Assembly (NCBI RefSeq): GCF_004138285.1
Contig: NZ_SCFN01000008.1
Coordinates: 62,001-126,000 of the forward strand
Length of the DNA: 64,000 nt
Source: Gottfriedia acidiceleris
GTDB lineage: Bacteria; Bacillota; Bacilli; Bacillales; Bacillaceae_G
Reading direction: 5' to 3'
Shown here: one piece after another, positions 36,480 through 48,768 of the stretch
How positions within the stretch are numbered: the first letter of the stretch is position 1
Layout of the letters: each line of letters starts with the position of its first letter
Translations under genes and position numbers: made by a program
The notes under the pieces: model-generated
Database searches by the model: none
The model's input: only the letters and a program-made list of their open reading frames with translations
What the model was told of the DNA's origin: nothing

Positions 36480-36764
36480 ATGATTGATATTATTTCTGAA
36501 TCAACGGAAAGTCAGCTTGTACACCATTATTGTTTATTAACGCAGAACAATCGATATGATTTATCAATTGCCTTTTCAAGTCACTTTTATGGAAAATCAA
36601 TGGTTACATCAATTCAATCTAGTAAAATGGCGTTATTATGTTTAGAAGATATTCATTCTGAACATTATTGGGCTCCTAAATTAGGTATTGCTGAGGAGGA
36701 TATTTCAGAAATCCAAAATTTCTTTAGCATGGTTTTACAATCAAAACACATTTGCGAGTTATAA
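36480..36764 (+). CDS. DUF3055 (SAV0927-like) family protein
   Basis: 94 aa. The stretch YDLSIAFSSHFYGKSMVTSIQSSKMALLCLEDI resembles the DUF3055 family of small bacilli proteins of unknown function. AAAAGGAGAG precedes the ATG at 36480. It starts 20 bp after the glutamate dehydrogenase stop and is probably co-transcribed from the sigma-54 promoter. Confidence 0.7.
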   Translation: MIDIISESTESQLVHHYCLLTQNNRYDLSIAFSSHFYGKSMVTSIQSSKMALLCLEDIHSEHYWAPKLGIAEEDISEIQNFFSMVLQSKHICEL

Positions 36765-36928
36765 TATCAGGGATTATTTTTAAAAGAAAATTCGCCGATT
36801 GAGCTTTAAGGAGAAGTCAGAGGCGGAGTTGCAATTATACTAAATTCCTAAAATTTGCAACTACGTCGAGACACCTTCTTCGCTACAAATTTAAAACATT
36901 CTTAATGTGCAAAAAAGGAGTGAGCTTT
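36765..36928. other. intergenic spacer
   Basis: GTTGCAA ... TTGCAAC inverted repeat at about 36829-36861 without a T-run; otherwise nothing recognised. Confidence 0.4.
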
Positions 36929-37177
36929 ATGTATTATGGAGTCATTGTCAGTGACTACCATGGAACAGTTGAAGAGACCGCTATTCAGAAAGATTCAAGA
37001 ATTTATGAATGGGAGCCGTTATTCTTTATTAAAACTACAGATGGAATTACAAAAGTTATTCATCAAGGAATAAGTGGTGAAGTTGTTTCATTGGAGGTCT
37101 CAATTGGAGACGAGATCGTTCCTGGAATGGTTCTTGCGTACGTTAAAGAGGATTTGTTTGTTACCGCTAGCGATTGA
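36929..37177 (+). CDS. small lipoyl/biotinyl-like domain protein lacking the modified Lys
   Basis: 82 aa. The C-terminal part, GISGEVVSLEVSIGDEIVPGMVLAYVKED, has the fold pattern of biotinyl/lipoyl half-barrels (GxVxxxxVxxGDxVxxGxxLxxV). There is no Met-Lys-type attachment site, so it is probably a non-modified barrel-sandwich protein. AAAAAGGAG supports ATG 36929. Function unknown. Placed between glutamate dehydrogenase and the sigma-54 activator, it may be a small accessory or carrier protein of the island. Confidence 0.65.
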   Translation: MYYGVIVSDYHGTVEETAIQKDSRIYEWEPLFFIKTTDGITKVIHQGISGEVVSLEVSIGDEIVPGMVLAYVKEDLFVTASD

Positions 37178-37252
37178 GTAGAGTGTGATTAAGATTTCGA
37201 GGTTGTACAAATGACAACTTTGATTCAATTAACGCGTACTCTTATCTAACAA

Positions 37253-37306
37253 ATAAAGGGGTGTCTCTTGTCGAATAGACTTAAGAGACTGCCCTTTCTT
37301 TTTTGT
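37253..37306 (+). terminator. terminator
   Basis: AAAGGGGTGTCTCTT pairs with AAGAGACTGCCCTTT and is followed by CTTTTTT. Confidence 0.82.
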
Positions 37307-37412
37307 TTATGTTAAATAGATTAGCAAATTATAATTTTAGATTTTTATGATAAATTTAAAAATTCTGCTAAAATAGGTATGTATAATGGTTTAGACATAA
37401 GGGGGGAAAGCA

Positions 37413-39545
37413 ATGTTATCAATAAATGAGAAACAAATAAGACCAGTCATCGCAATAGATATCGACCAGTACAAGGAAAATGATGAAATCGATTTATCCA
37501 GTATAAATGAACCCTTTTTATTCTTACGTAAGCAAAATCAGATTTTTGGTTATGTTCAATTCAATAATATTATTCAAGGTAATAATAAAAAGAAAAATAT
37601 AGAAATTTCAAAGATTACTAGTTCCTCTCAATCAATTAAGAGTGTTTATTGCTTAAGTGGACAAATTTCATTAACAGATCTATTTCAAATTATTGGTGAA
37701 CCAATCTCAATCGTTAAAGAAGAGGAAGATATGCCAATAGGTTACATACTTCGAGAAGATATATTAGCGGAGCTTTTCAAACAAGAAAATAAAAGTGTAG
37801 ATTTATTAAAAAGTATTTTGACTTCAATACCGATGGGAACGTTTGTAGTAGATAAAAATAAAGTTATTATTAATTGCAATGATGCTGGGTTAAAAATGAT
37901 TAAATCAACATCTGAAAAAGTAATTAATACAAAAGCAGAAACTATTTTTAGCGGTGAACAAGTTGAAAATGTATTTGCTACAGGTAAAACAATTCTTAAT
38001 CAGATTCAAATAAATGACGATATGGGTGTTCTTGTCGATTATAGCCCAATTTTCGTTGATAATGAGGTTGAAGGAATCGTTATTGTTGTACAAGATCTCC
38101 CAATGGTTGAAGAAATGGCCTCCGAAATTGAATATGTAAAAGATTTAAATAAAGATTTAAATGCTATTTTATCGAGTATTTATGATGAAATACTTGTAGT
38201 AAATCGTAAGGGTGAGCTAATTCGTTACAGTGAAAATATAATTCCAGGATTTTGGAATGTAGATTTAAAAGAACTACTTGGAAAGAGTATTTTAGAATTC
38301 GAAAACCAAGGACTTTTTACGCCATCTGTTACAAAATTAGTTTTAGAAAAAAAGAAGAAAGTATCAATTGTTCAAGAAACAATTAATGGACGTAAAGTAC
38401 TTGCAGTAGGAAATCCAGTTTTTGATGAGAATATGGAAATTGAACGTATTATTATTGCTTCTAGAGATATTACAGAAACTTCACGCCTTAAAACGGAATT
38501 AAAAGAAATGAAGAAGATTTCTGAGCAATATAAAAAGGAGCTTGAAGATATAAAGAGCAAGGATCGTTTTGTCAAAAAACTGATTTACTGTAGCCCAAAA
38601 ATGGAGCAAATCATCAATCAAGCGAAAAAAATTGCTGATTTTTCTTCCACTGTGTTACTGCATGGAGAGTCTGGTGTAGGGAAGGAAGTAATTGCACAGG
38701 CTATTCATCAATTAGGAAACCGTTCTTCAAAACCGTTTTTAAAATTAAATTGCGGTGCAATTCCTGAAAATCTTCTGGAAAGTGAGCTTTTTGGCTATAT
38801 TAAAGGCGCGTTTACAGGAGCAGATCAAAATAAGGACGGCTATTTTAAGCAAGCAGATGAAGGTGTTTTATTTTTAGATGAAATTGGTGAAATGCCATTA
38901 CATTTACAAGTAAAACTGCTTAGAGTCCTTCAAGAACAAGAAGTAATTCCAGTTGGAAGTACAAAGCCAATTAAAGTAAATGTGCAAATTATTGCAGCTA
39001 CAAATAAAAGATTAGAAAAAATGGTTGAAGAACGTACATTTAGGGAGGATTTGTATTATCGACTAAATGTTATACCTTTAAATATTCCACCGTTAAGAGA
39101 AAGAATTGAAGATATCTCATTATTAGCTTTCCATTTCTTACAGAAATTAAATGAAAAATATAATAAGAGTTTTCATCTTACACCTGATGCAATTAACGTA
39201 TTAGAATTTTATTCTTGGCCAGGTAATGTCAGAGAACTTCAAAACATCATAGAAAGATTAGTCGTCTCTGCTGAAGATCAAATTATTAATGCAGAGGATG
39301 TTAATCAATTCTTACCAAATAGCTATGATTTTAATAAATCTAAACCAGTCATTAATAAAGTAATTCCTCTACAAGAAGCGATTGATTATGTTGAGGAGCA
39401 GCTCATTATGCTTGCGATGAAGCAATATAAAACAACAACGAAGGCTGCACAGGTTTTAGGCATTAGTCAGTCCTCGGTTAGTCGTAAGTATCAAAAAATA
39501 ATGAATGAAAAGAATATGAATAGTGACTTTATGTCATTTAATTGA
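37413..39545 (+). CDS. PAS-containing sigma-54-dependent activator
   Basis: 710 aa enhancer-binding protein. An N-terminal unassigned sensor (about 1-125) is followed by two PAS-like domains (about 130-235 and 245-360) and a short coiled coil (358-385). The AAA+ domain covers 388-620: Walker A GESGVGKE at 418-425, GAFTGA at 465-470, Walker B VLFLDE at 485-490. A Fis/TyrR-type HTH is near 675-700 (TTKAAQVLGISQSSVSRKYQ). No receiver domain, so it probably senses a metabolite. It lies in the middle of four sigma-54 promoters with shared 15-bp motifs and is the likely regulator of the amine/glutamate island (inference). AAGGGGGG ribosome site. Confidence 0.92.
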   Translation: MLSINEKQIRPVIAIDIDQYKENDEIDLSSINEPFLFLRKQNQIFGYVQFNNIIQGNNKKKNIEISKITSSSQSIKSVYCLSGQISLTDLFQIIGEPISIVKEEEDMPIGYILREDILAELFKQENKSVDLLKSILTSIPMGTFVVDKNKVIINCNDAGLKMIKSTSEKVINTKAETIFSGEQVENVFATGKTILNQIQINDDMGVLVDYSPIFVDNEVEGIVIVVQDLPMVEEMASEIEYVKDLNKDLNAILSSIYDEILVVNRKGELIRYSENIIPGFWNVDLKELLGKSILEFENQGLFTPSVTKLVLEKKKKVSIVQETINGRKVLAVGNPVFDENMEIERIIIASRDITETSRLKTELKEMKKISEQYKKELEDIKSKDRFVKKLIYCSPKMEQIINQAKKIADFSSTVLLHGESGVGKEVIAQAIHQLGNRSSKPFLKLNCGAIPENLLESELFGYIKGAFTGADQNKDGYFKQADEGVLFLDEIGEMPLHLQVKLLRVLQEQEVIPVGSTKPIKVNVQIIAATNKRLEKMVEERTFREDLYYRLNVIPLNIPPLRERIEDISLLAFHFLQKLNEKYNKSFHLTPDAINVLEFYSWPGNVRELQNIIERLVVSAEDQIINAEDVNQFLPNSYDFNKSKPVINKVIPLQEAIDYVEEQLIMLAMKQYKTTTKAAQVLGISQSSVSRKYQKIMNEKNMNSDFMSFN

Positions 39546-39551
39546 GTAAGT

Positions 39552-39583
39552 AAAAAAACGCACCAAGTGGGTGCGTTTTTTTC
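39552..39583 (+). terminator. terminator of the activator gene
   Basis: AAAAACGCACC / GGTGCGTTTTT stem with a T-run. Confidence 0.88.
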
Positions 39584-39943
39584 ATGCTGTTGAAAAAGGA
39601 ATTTGTCAATTAAATTGTTGGATTAATCATTGTTAAGTAAGTTGTGTCATATTGATTTCCACTACAGGGTGCTCGTTTTCCATGGGGCGTGATTCTTGAG
39701 CCTCCTCGGCGCTATATTTATCAAACTGTAACTTAAGATGACAAATTACACATCTTTACAATTATTGATTCAAAAAAGAAGATATTTTAATTTTTGCAAG
39801 TTAGTTAAAACATTTATATATCAACCAAAATTACTTGTTTATCAATAAGATGACAGATAAAACAATAATAAATAGACTAATTTTCATAGAAATTCATTTA
39901 ATTTTGTATTTTTCAATATTGACTACAATATATTTCAACACTC
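39584..39943. other. intergenic region without a recognisable gene
   Basis: 360 bp, AT-rich, stops in all frames. I see no ribosome site with an open frame and no promoter of note. Confidence 0.5.
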
Positions 39944-39972
39944 TAAAAAAACGCACAGAGTGCGTTTTTTTA
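39944..39972 (-). terminator. terminator of the 44-aa ORF (bidirectional)
   Basis: AAAAAACGCAC / GTGCGTTTTTT hairpin, symmetric A and T runs, overlapping the stop codon of the minus-strand small gene. Confidence 0.75.
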
Positions 39973-40104
39973 TTTCTCTAAATCCCCTATATTTTCAACA
40001 TTACTATCAATTACTTCAGTCATACTAACTTGATCCCTCGAGATACTAAATGCCATGAATATGATGATGAGTCCCACTGCAATACATGTTCCTGCAAGCA
40101 ACAT
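39970..40104 (-). CDS. small single-span membrane protein, 44 aa
   Basis: Frame MLLAGTCIAVGLIIIFMAFS (residues 1-20, a membrane helix) then ISRDQVSMTEVIDSNVENIG and DLEK. Evidence for a real gene: a strong AAAGGAGG ribosome site 8 bp before the ATG, a stop codon directly at a terminator hairpin, and a plausible helix plus acidic tail. Not recognised; such peptides often act as small subunits or regulators of transporters. It is divergent from the aldehyde dehydrogenase gene and faces the activator gene. Confidence 0.65.
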   Translation of the reverse strand: MLLAGTCIAVGLIIIFMAFSISRDQVSMTEVIDSNVENIGDLEK

Positions 40105-40224
40105 AAAATTTTCCTCCTTTCATGGTGTTCTAGCCTATGCAATGATTTTTCTTAATATGTCGTTTTAGAGTAATAGTTTTAAAAACGTTTTATTAGCGCA
40201 GAATTTTTACGAGTTTCAAAGATT

Positions 40225-40259
40225 ATGCAATTTGTAATAGTGTTATGCAAAATTGAATA
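40225..40259. promoter_or_regulatory. candidate activator sites upstream of the ALDH-patA genes
   Basis: ATGCAATTTGTAATA (40225-40239) and ATGCAAAATTGAATA (40245-40259), 20 bp apart. The second is identical over 15 bp to the site at 34922. They lie 53-87 bp upstream of the -24 element. Confidence 0.55.
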
Positions 40260-40311
40260 CTAGTTGTACAAGGTATGGAATAAAACCCTTATAAATTGGG
40301 GGTATTAAAGT

Positions 40312-40326
40312 TGGCACAGTTCTTGC
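40312..40326 (+). promoter_or_regulatory. sigma-54 promoter of the amine degradation genes
   Basis: TGGCAC-AGTTC-TTGC, exact -24/-12 consensus, 42 bp upstream of the ATG at 40369. Confidence 0.9.
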
Positions 40327-40368
40327 AATCTAGTAAGTTGTAAAGAAATTAAGGAGGGTTTATATACA

Positions 40369-43298
<2,930 letters not shown>

Positions 43299-43310
43299 GT
43301 TAATCTTTCA

Positions 43311-43346
43311 GCATGTCATGACCGATAATCATGACATGCTTTCATT
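43311..43346 (+). terminator. hairpin between patA and gabT
   Basis: GCATGTCATG / CATGACATGC stem followed by a weak TTTCATT run; likely a leaky terminator. Confidence 0.55.
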
Positions 43347-43382
43347 ACACTCAAAAACCGTTATAGATAGGATGGTGTAATT

Positions 43383-44753
43383 ATGGCAGATCGAAAATTC
43401 GTTAAAATCCAAACGTCAATTCCAGGACCAAAATCACAAGAGTTGGTTGCTCGAAGAAATAAAGTGGTTCCAAAAGGGATTAGTAATAATAGTGCAGCAT
43501 TTGTAAAAAAAGCAAAGGGTGCACTAGTTGAGGATATTGATGGTAATACGTTTATTGACTTTGCAGGTGCAATTGGAACGATAAACGTGGGCCATTCCCA
43601 TCCTAGAGTAGTAAGGGCGCTTCAAGCTCAGGCAGGCGATTATATTCACACAGGATTTAATGTCATGATGTATGAATCTTATATTCAGCTTGCAGAAAGA
43701 TTAGCAGATCTTTCACCTGGAAGTTTTGATAAACAAGTGGCATTTTTTAATAGTGGCGCAGAGGCTGTTGAAAATGCAGTAAAGATAGCAAGAAAGTATA
43801 CAAAGCGTCAAGGAATCATTTCTTTTACTAGAGGATTCCATGGTCGAACATTAATGACAATGACGATGACAAGTAAGGTTAAGCCTTACAAATATGGATT
43901 TGGGCCATTTGCTCCTGAAGTGTATAAAGCACCATATCCATATGTTTACCGTCGTCCAGATCAAATGGATGAAAAGGAATATAGTAAATTTATCATTGAA
44001 CAATTTGAACAGTTTTTGATTGCAGAGGTTGCACCAGAAACGATTGCTGCAGTCGTAATGGAACCAATCCAAGGTGAAGGTGGCTTTATTGTTCCTGATC
44101 TTGATTTTGTAAAAAGGGTTAGAGAAATCTGTACGCAATATGGAATATTATTTGTAGCAGATGAGATTCAAACTGGTTTTGCTAGAACAGGTAAATATTT
44201 TGCAATTGAGCACTTTGGAATTGAGCCTGATTTAATAACAATTTCAAAATCAATGGGTGCAGGAGTACCTATTAGTGGCGTTATCGGTAGAAAAGAAATT
44301 ATGGAAGCTTCTGATGCCGGAGAAATAGGCGGAACATACTCTGGTAGTCCACTTGGATGTCGTGCAGCATTAGCAGTACTCGATATCATTGAGGAAGAAG
44401 GATTAAATGATCGAGCTGTTGTAATTGGCGAAAAAGTTAACGAGAAAATGCGCAGGTGGGCTAAACAGTTTGAACAAATAGGTGATATTCGCGGAATTGG
44501 CGCAATGTGTGCGATGGAGATTGTAACAAATAAGAAAGATAAAACACCAGATAAAGTGACAGTTGGAAAGATTGTAAAAGAAGCTAACAATAGAGGGTTA
44601 ATGTTGTTAAGCGCAGGTATCTTTGGCAATGTTATTCGTTTGTTAATGCCACTAACGATTACAGATGAACAGCTTGAAGAGGGACTAGATATTTTAAGGG
44701 AGTCAATTGAAGCTGTATTAGTACCAGAATTTCAATTGGAGGTAAACTCATGA
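43383..44753 (+). CDS. gabT: 4-aminobutyrate (5-aminovalerate) aminotransferase
   Basis: 456 aa class III aminotransferase: [63 protein letters not shown] and Schiff-base Lys in ISKSMGAGVPISGV. GabT enzymes convert GABA to succinate semialdehyde and many also convert 5-aminovalerate to glutarate semialdehyde. The stop overlaps the gabD start (ATGA). Confidence 0.93.
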   Translation: MADRKFVKIQTSIPGPKSQELVARRNKVVPKGISNNSAAFVKKAKGALVEDIDGNTFIDFAGAIGTINVGHSHPRVVRALQAQAGDYIHTGFNVMMYESYIQLAERLADLSPGSFDKQVAFFNSGAEAVENAVKIARKYTKRQGIISFTRGFHGRTLMTMTMTSKVKPYKYGFGPFAPEVYKAPYPYVYRRPDQMDEKEYSKFIIEQFEQFLIAEVAPETIAAVVMEPIQGEGGFIVPDLDFVKRVREICTQYGILFVADEIQTGFARTGKYFAIEHFGIEPDLITISKSMGAGVPISGVIGRKEIMEASDAGEIGGTYSGSPLGCRAALAVLDIIEEEGLNDRAVVIGEKVNEKMRRWAKQFEQIGDIRGIGAMCAMEIVTNKKDKTPDKVTVGKIVKEANNRGLMLLSAGIFGNVIRLLMPLTITDEQLEEGLDILRESIEAVLVPEFQLEVNS

Positions 44754-46207
44754 GCCAAATTAAAGAGAAATATGAAGTCTACCCAATGTATATAGATGGT
44801 ACATGGGTTGGGAACGATCATGAATATTATACGAAGGTTACAAATCCTGCAACCGGTGCAGTTGTAGGGGCAATTCCAACGGGTGGTACATATGAAGCTA
44901 AATTAGCTGTTGATGCTGCTCATACTGCATTTAAAACTTGGTCAAAAAAGACGGCAGAAGAAAGATACCATTTATTAATGAATTGGTATCGTCTTATTGA
45001 CGAAAAGAAAGAAGAAATTGCTAGATTAATGACAATTGAGCAAGGTAAACCATTAAAAGAAGCGTTAGGTGAGACTGTTTATGCAAATGGTTTTATTTCG
45101 TGGTATGCAGAAGAAGGCAAACGTGTATATGGAGAAACAATTCCTGCATCACAACCTAATAAACGAATACTAATTAGGAAAGAACCTGTAGGAGTTGTAG
45201 CAGCAATTACTCCGTGGAATTTCCCGGCAGCTATGATTACTAGAAAAGTTGCTCCTGCACTTGCAGCTGGTTGCACAACGGTTATTAAACCAGCTACTCA
45301 AACACCTTTAACAGCATTAAAGCTTGCGGAGCTTGCCCATGAAGCGGGAATTCCAAAAGGTGTAATTAATGTCGTTACTGGTAAGTCTTCTGAAATAGGC
45401 GATGTATGGCTCAAAGATCCAAGAGTAACAAAGATTACATTCACTGGCTCTACTGAAGTTGGAAAAACGCTAATGGTAGGAGCAGCGGAGAATGTCAAAA
45501 AGGTTTCGCTAGAGCTTGGTGGAAATGCACCATTTATTGTCATGGATGATGCTGATTTATCAAAAGCAGCGGTTGGCCTAGTTCAATCAAAATTCCGCAA
45601 TGCAGGTCAAACTTGCATTTGTACAAATCGTATTTATGTACAAGAAAGTGTAGCTGAAGAATTTACAGCGTTATTTACAAAAGAGCTAGAAAAATTAAAA
45701 GTAGGTAACGGTTTAGAAGAAGGAATTGATGTTGGTCCACTAATTGATCATGCAGCTTTAGAAAAAGTAAAAACGCTAGTTGAAGACGCTACTAATAACG
45801 GTGGAAAAATCGTATTTAGTGGTAATAAACCTGCAGAGGAAAATGGATATTATTATGCACCAACTATTTTAACTGGAATCACGGATGAAATGGCATGTAT
45901 GAAGGAGGAAATATTTGGTCCACTTGCACCAATTACTACATTTAAAACCGAAGAAGAAGTAATTGAGAGAGCAAATAATTCAAATTACGGTCTGGCTGCA
46001 TATGTGTATACGGAAAACTTAAGTCGTTCTTTCCGCGTTACAGAAGCACTTGAGTACGGAATTATTGGACTAAATGATGGTACACCATCTGCTGTACAAG
46101 TTCCATTTGGCGGTTATAAAGAGAGCGGTCTTGGAAGAGAAGGCGGTCACTTTGGAATTGAGGAATTTTTAGAAGTTAAATATATTTCAATTGGGTTAGA
46201 CATCTAA
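44750..46207 (+). CDS. gabD: succinate (glutarate) semialdehyde dehydrogenase
   Basis: 485 aa ALDH with Asn157 (TPWNFP), Glu255 (SLELGGNAP), Cys289 and a second Cys two residues on (GQTCICTNRIY), the redox-sensitive CxC of GabD-type enzymes. It oxidises the semialdehyde made by GabT. ATGA coupling with gabT. Confidence 0.93.
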   Translation: MSQIKEKYEVYPMYIDGTWVGNDHEYYTKVTNPATGAVVGAIPTGGTYEAKLAVDAAHTAFKTWSKKTAEERYHLLMNWYRLIDEKKEEIARLMTIEQGKPLKEALGETVYANGFISWYAEEGKRVYGETIPASQPNKRILIRKEPVGVVAAITPWNFPAAMITRKVAPALAAGCTTVIKPATQTPLTALKLAELAHEAGIPKGVINVVTGKSSEIGDVWLKDPRVTKITFTGSTEVGKTLMVGAAENVKKVSLELGGNAPFIVMDDADLSKAAVGLVQSKFRNAGQTCICTNRIYVQESVAEEFTALFTKELEKLKVGNGLEEGIDVGPLIDHAALEKVKTLVEDATNNGGKIVFSGNKPAEENGYYYAPTILTGITDEMACMKEEIFGPLAPITTFKTEEEVIERANNSNYGLAAYVYTENLSRSFRVTEALEYGIIGLNDGTPSAVQVPFGGYKESGLGREGGHFGIEEFLEVKYISIGLDI

Positions 46208-46237
46208 TAAATCTACTATTTTTATAAAGCGCAGTTG

Positions 46238-46290
46238 TAAGCCAGTTAAACATTCAATTCAACTAGTGTAATTGATCGTTTACTGGCTTA
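46238..46290 (+). other. inverted repeat between gabD and CoA-transferase gene
   Basis: TAAGCCAGT / ACTGGCTTA 9-bp arms with a 35-nt loop and no strong T-run. Possible weak terminator or mRNA element. Confidence 0.4.
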
Positions 46291-46317
46291 TTAACTAGAT
46301 TAATTGAGGTGGAAAAG

Positions 46318-47502
46318 TTGCCGGGTGCATTACATGGAGTAAAAATCATTGATTTAACAAGAGTACTAGCCGGGCCCTTTTGTACGATGATCCTTGGGGA
46401 TTTAGGAGCAGAGATCATAAAAGTAGAAAGTATAAATAATGGCGATGAAACAAGGGGATGGGGGCCACCTTTCGTTGAAGGTGAAAGCGCTTATTATTTG
46501 TGCGCAAACCGCAATAAAAAAGGCATTACTCTAAACTTAAAAAGTGAGCAAGGTAAAGAAATTTTAAAAAAGCTAGTTTCAGAGGCTGATGTAGTTGTTC
46601 AAAATTTCAAACCTGGAACAATGACAAAACTAGGTTTTGGCTATGAGGATTTGAAAAAAATAAAAGAAGACATAATACTAGCGTCCATTAGTGGGTTTGG
46701 CAGTGAAGGGCCGAATTCAAGTTTACCAGGATATGATTATATCATCCAAGCGATGTCTGGATTAATGAGCATTACTGGTGAGAAAGAGGCAGAGCCAACA
46801 AAAGTAGGTGTAGCCATTTCGGATGTTTTAACTGGTCTATTTACATGTATTGGGATTCTTGCTTCACTTCAGCATCGAGATCGTACAGGAGAAGGTCAGG
46901 AAATCGATATTTCATTGTTTGACTCCCAGCTAGCTGCTTTAGTAAATGTAGCTAGTAATTATTTATGCAGTGGGATTGTACCTGAACGAATGGGGAATCA
47001 ACACCCAAATATCGTTCCATACCAAGTCTTTACTGCAAGTGACGGTGAATTAGTCGTAGCGGTAGGTAATGATGAACAATTTAAAAGGTTTGCTTTACTA
47101 ATTGATGAACCAAACTTATGGGATGATAAATTTAAGACAAATACTGGCCGTTTACAGCATCGAAAACAAATAGAGCAATTAATTCAAAATAAGTTGAAGA
47201 TGAAAAGTAAAAATGAGTGGAAACAATTATTAGATCAAATTGGAATTCCGAATGGCCCAATTAATAATGTGAGTGAAGCTCTAAAGTCAGAACAAGCTAA
47301 ATCGAGAGAAATGGTGTTGGATGTAAACCATCCTTTTATAAAGGATCTAAAATTAGTGGGATCACCGCTAAAATTATCAAAAACACCAGTTGAAGTATTA
47401 AGACACCCACCCCTACATGGCGAACATACTGAAGAAATAATGAGCAAACTAGGTTATTCCCGAATTGAAATAGAAGAAATGAAATTAAATAAAACAATTT
47501 GA
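46318..47502 (+). CDS. class III CoA-transferase (CaiB/BaiF; possible glutarate CoA-transferase)
   Basis: 394 aa. Family motifs VKIIDLTRVLAGPFCTMILGDLGA, NRNKKGITLNLKSEQGKEIL and the catalytic-Asp region LPGYDYIIQAMSGLM. These enzymes move CoA between acids such as succinyl-CoA and a dicarboxylate. Position between gabD and a glutaryl-CoA-dehydrogenase-like gene makes glutarate the best substrate guess, as in mammalian SUGCT. I prefer the TTG at 46318 after GAGGTGG; a GTG at 46309 overlaps that ribosome site. Confidence 0.87.
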   Translation: MPGALHGVKIIDLTRVLAGPFCTMILGDLGAEIIKVESINNGDETRGWGPPFVEGESAYYLCANRNKKGITLNLKSEQGKEILKKLVSEADVVVQNFKPGTMTKLGFGYEDLKKIKEDIILASISGFGSEGPNSSLPGYDYIIQAMSGLMSITGEKEAEPTKVGVAISDVLTGLFTCIGILASLQHRDRTGEGQEIDISLFDSQLAALVNVASNYLCSGIVPERMGNQHPNIVPYQVFTASDGELVVAVGNDEQFKRFALLIDEPNLWDDKFKTNTGRLQHRKQIEQLIQNKLKMKSKNEWKQLLDQIGIPNGPINNVSEALKSEQAKSREMVLDVNHPFIKDLKLVGSPLKLSKTPVEVLRHPPLHGEHTEEIMSKLGYSRIEIEEMKLNKTI

Positions 47503-47515
47503 GGAGGAAATAGGA

Positions 47516-48733
47516 ATGGATTTTTCATTATCAGAGGAACAAATTAGTGTAAGGAAAGTAGTCAGGTCATTTGTAGACAGAGAAATTATTCCTTTTATAA
47601 AGGAATGGGATGAAAAAGGACATTTTGAAGCTAATATTCTAAAACGACTTGCAGATTTACAACTAATGGGTGTATGTATTCCAGAACAATACGGTGGAGT
47701 AGGAATGGATTATAATACTTTAGCAATTGTCTGTGAGGAATTAGAACGTGGAGATACTGCTTTCCGTACTGCTGTTTCAGTACATACTGGTTTAAATAGT
47801 ATGACATTACTACAATGGGGAACTGAAGAACAAAAGAAAAAATATCTTGTTCCTCAAGCACAAGGGAAGAAAATTGGTGCATTTGGATTAACTGAACCTA
47901 ATGCAGGATCTGATGTAGTGGCGATGGCAACAACTGCTGTAAAAGATGGGGATAGTTATATCTTAAACGGATCAAAAACATGGATTTCTTTATGTGATGT
48001 AGCTGATCATTTCTTAATTTTTGCGAAAACAAATCATGACCTAAAGCATCATGGTATCTCCTGTTTTATTGTAGAACGTACATTTGAAGGCGTTTCCACA
48101 AAAGCGATCAAAGGAAAAATGGGTATTAGAGCAGGGAACACTGGAGAAGTATTTTTAGATGATGTCAGAGTACCTGCTGAAAACTTATTAGGCTTTGAAG
48201 GTGAAGGCTTTAAAATTGCAATGTCTGCGTTAGATAATGGACGATTTACAGTTGCAGCAGGTGCTTGTGGCTTAATCCAGGCATCACTTGAAGCAAGCGT
48301 AAAATACTGTCATGAACGAAAAACATTTGGTAAAGAAATCGGAAAACATCAATTAGTACAACAAATGATCGCAAAAATGTCTTCAAACCTTGAAATCTCA
48401 CGCCTATTAGTTTATAAAGCTGGTTGGTTAAAAAATAGTGGAAAACGTAACACTAGAGAAACGTCACTAGCAAAATGGATTTCTTGTAATGCAGCAAACG
48501 AAGCTGCAAATGATGCAGTTCAAATTCATGGAGCATACGGATTCTCAAACGAATTCCCAGTAGAGCGCTACTTAAGAAACTCAAAAGCACCTGTTATCTA
48601 CGAAGGAACAAGAGAAATTCACACAATTATGCAAGCTGAATATGACCTTGGTTACAGAGAAGATAAAATCCTAAGAAAAATGCTCCCATCTTGGCCATTT
48701 GAAGAGATTACGGTTGAGGCAGTGAAGTCTTAA
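47516..48733 (+). CDS. acyl-CoA dehydrogenase, glutaryl-CoA dehydrogenase-like
   Basis: 405 aa FAD acyl-CoA dehydrogenase: FGLTEPNAGSD (FAD/substrate), WISLCDVADHFLIFAKT, Glu base in VIYEGTREIHTIMQ. Arg84 (FRTAVSVHTGL) corresponds by eye to the Arg that in glutaryl-CoA dehydrogenase binds the far carboxylate (RSAMSVQSSL in known enzymes). That, plus the CoA-transferase 13 bp upstream, supports oxidative decarboxylation of glutaryl-CoA to crotonyl-CoA. A short-chain or branched-chain substrate remains possible. Confidence 0.85.
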   Translation: MDFSLSEEQISVRKVVRSFVDREIIPFIKEWDEKGHFEANILKRLADLQLMGVCIPEQYGGVGMDYNTLAIVCEELERGDTAFRTAVSVHTGLNSMTLLQWGTEEQKKKYLVPQAQGKKIGAFGLTEPNAGSDVVAMATTAVKDGDSYILNGSKTWISLCDVADHFLIFAKTNHDLKHHGISCFIVERTFEGVSTKAIKGKMGIRAGNTGEVFLDDVRVPAENLLGFEGEGFKIAMSALDNGRFTVAAGACGLIQASLEASVKYCHERKTFGKEIGKHQLVQQMIAKMSSNLEISRLLVYKAGWLKNSGKRNTRETSLAKWISCNAANEAANDAVQIHGAYGFSNEFPVERYLRNSKAPVIYEGTREIHTIMQAEYDLGYREDKILRKMLPSWPFEEITVEAVKS

Positions 48734-48768
48734 CAAAGAAATTACGTGCAGATTTTTGAATAACTTTG

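Noticed and set aside
44168-44629. 153-aa minus-strand frame inside gabT
   Set aside because: Shadow of a well-supported aminotransferase gene.
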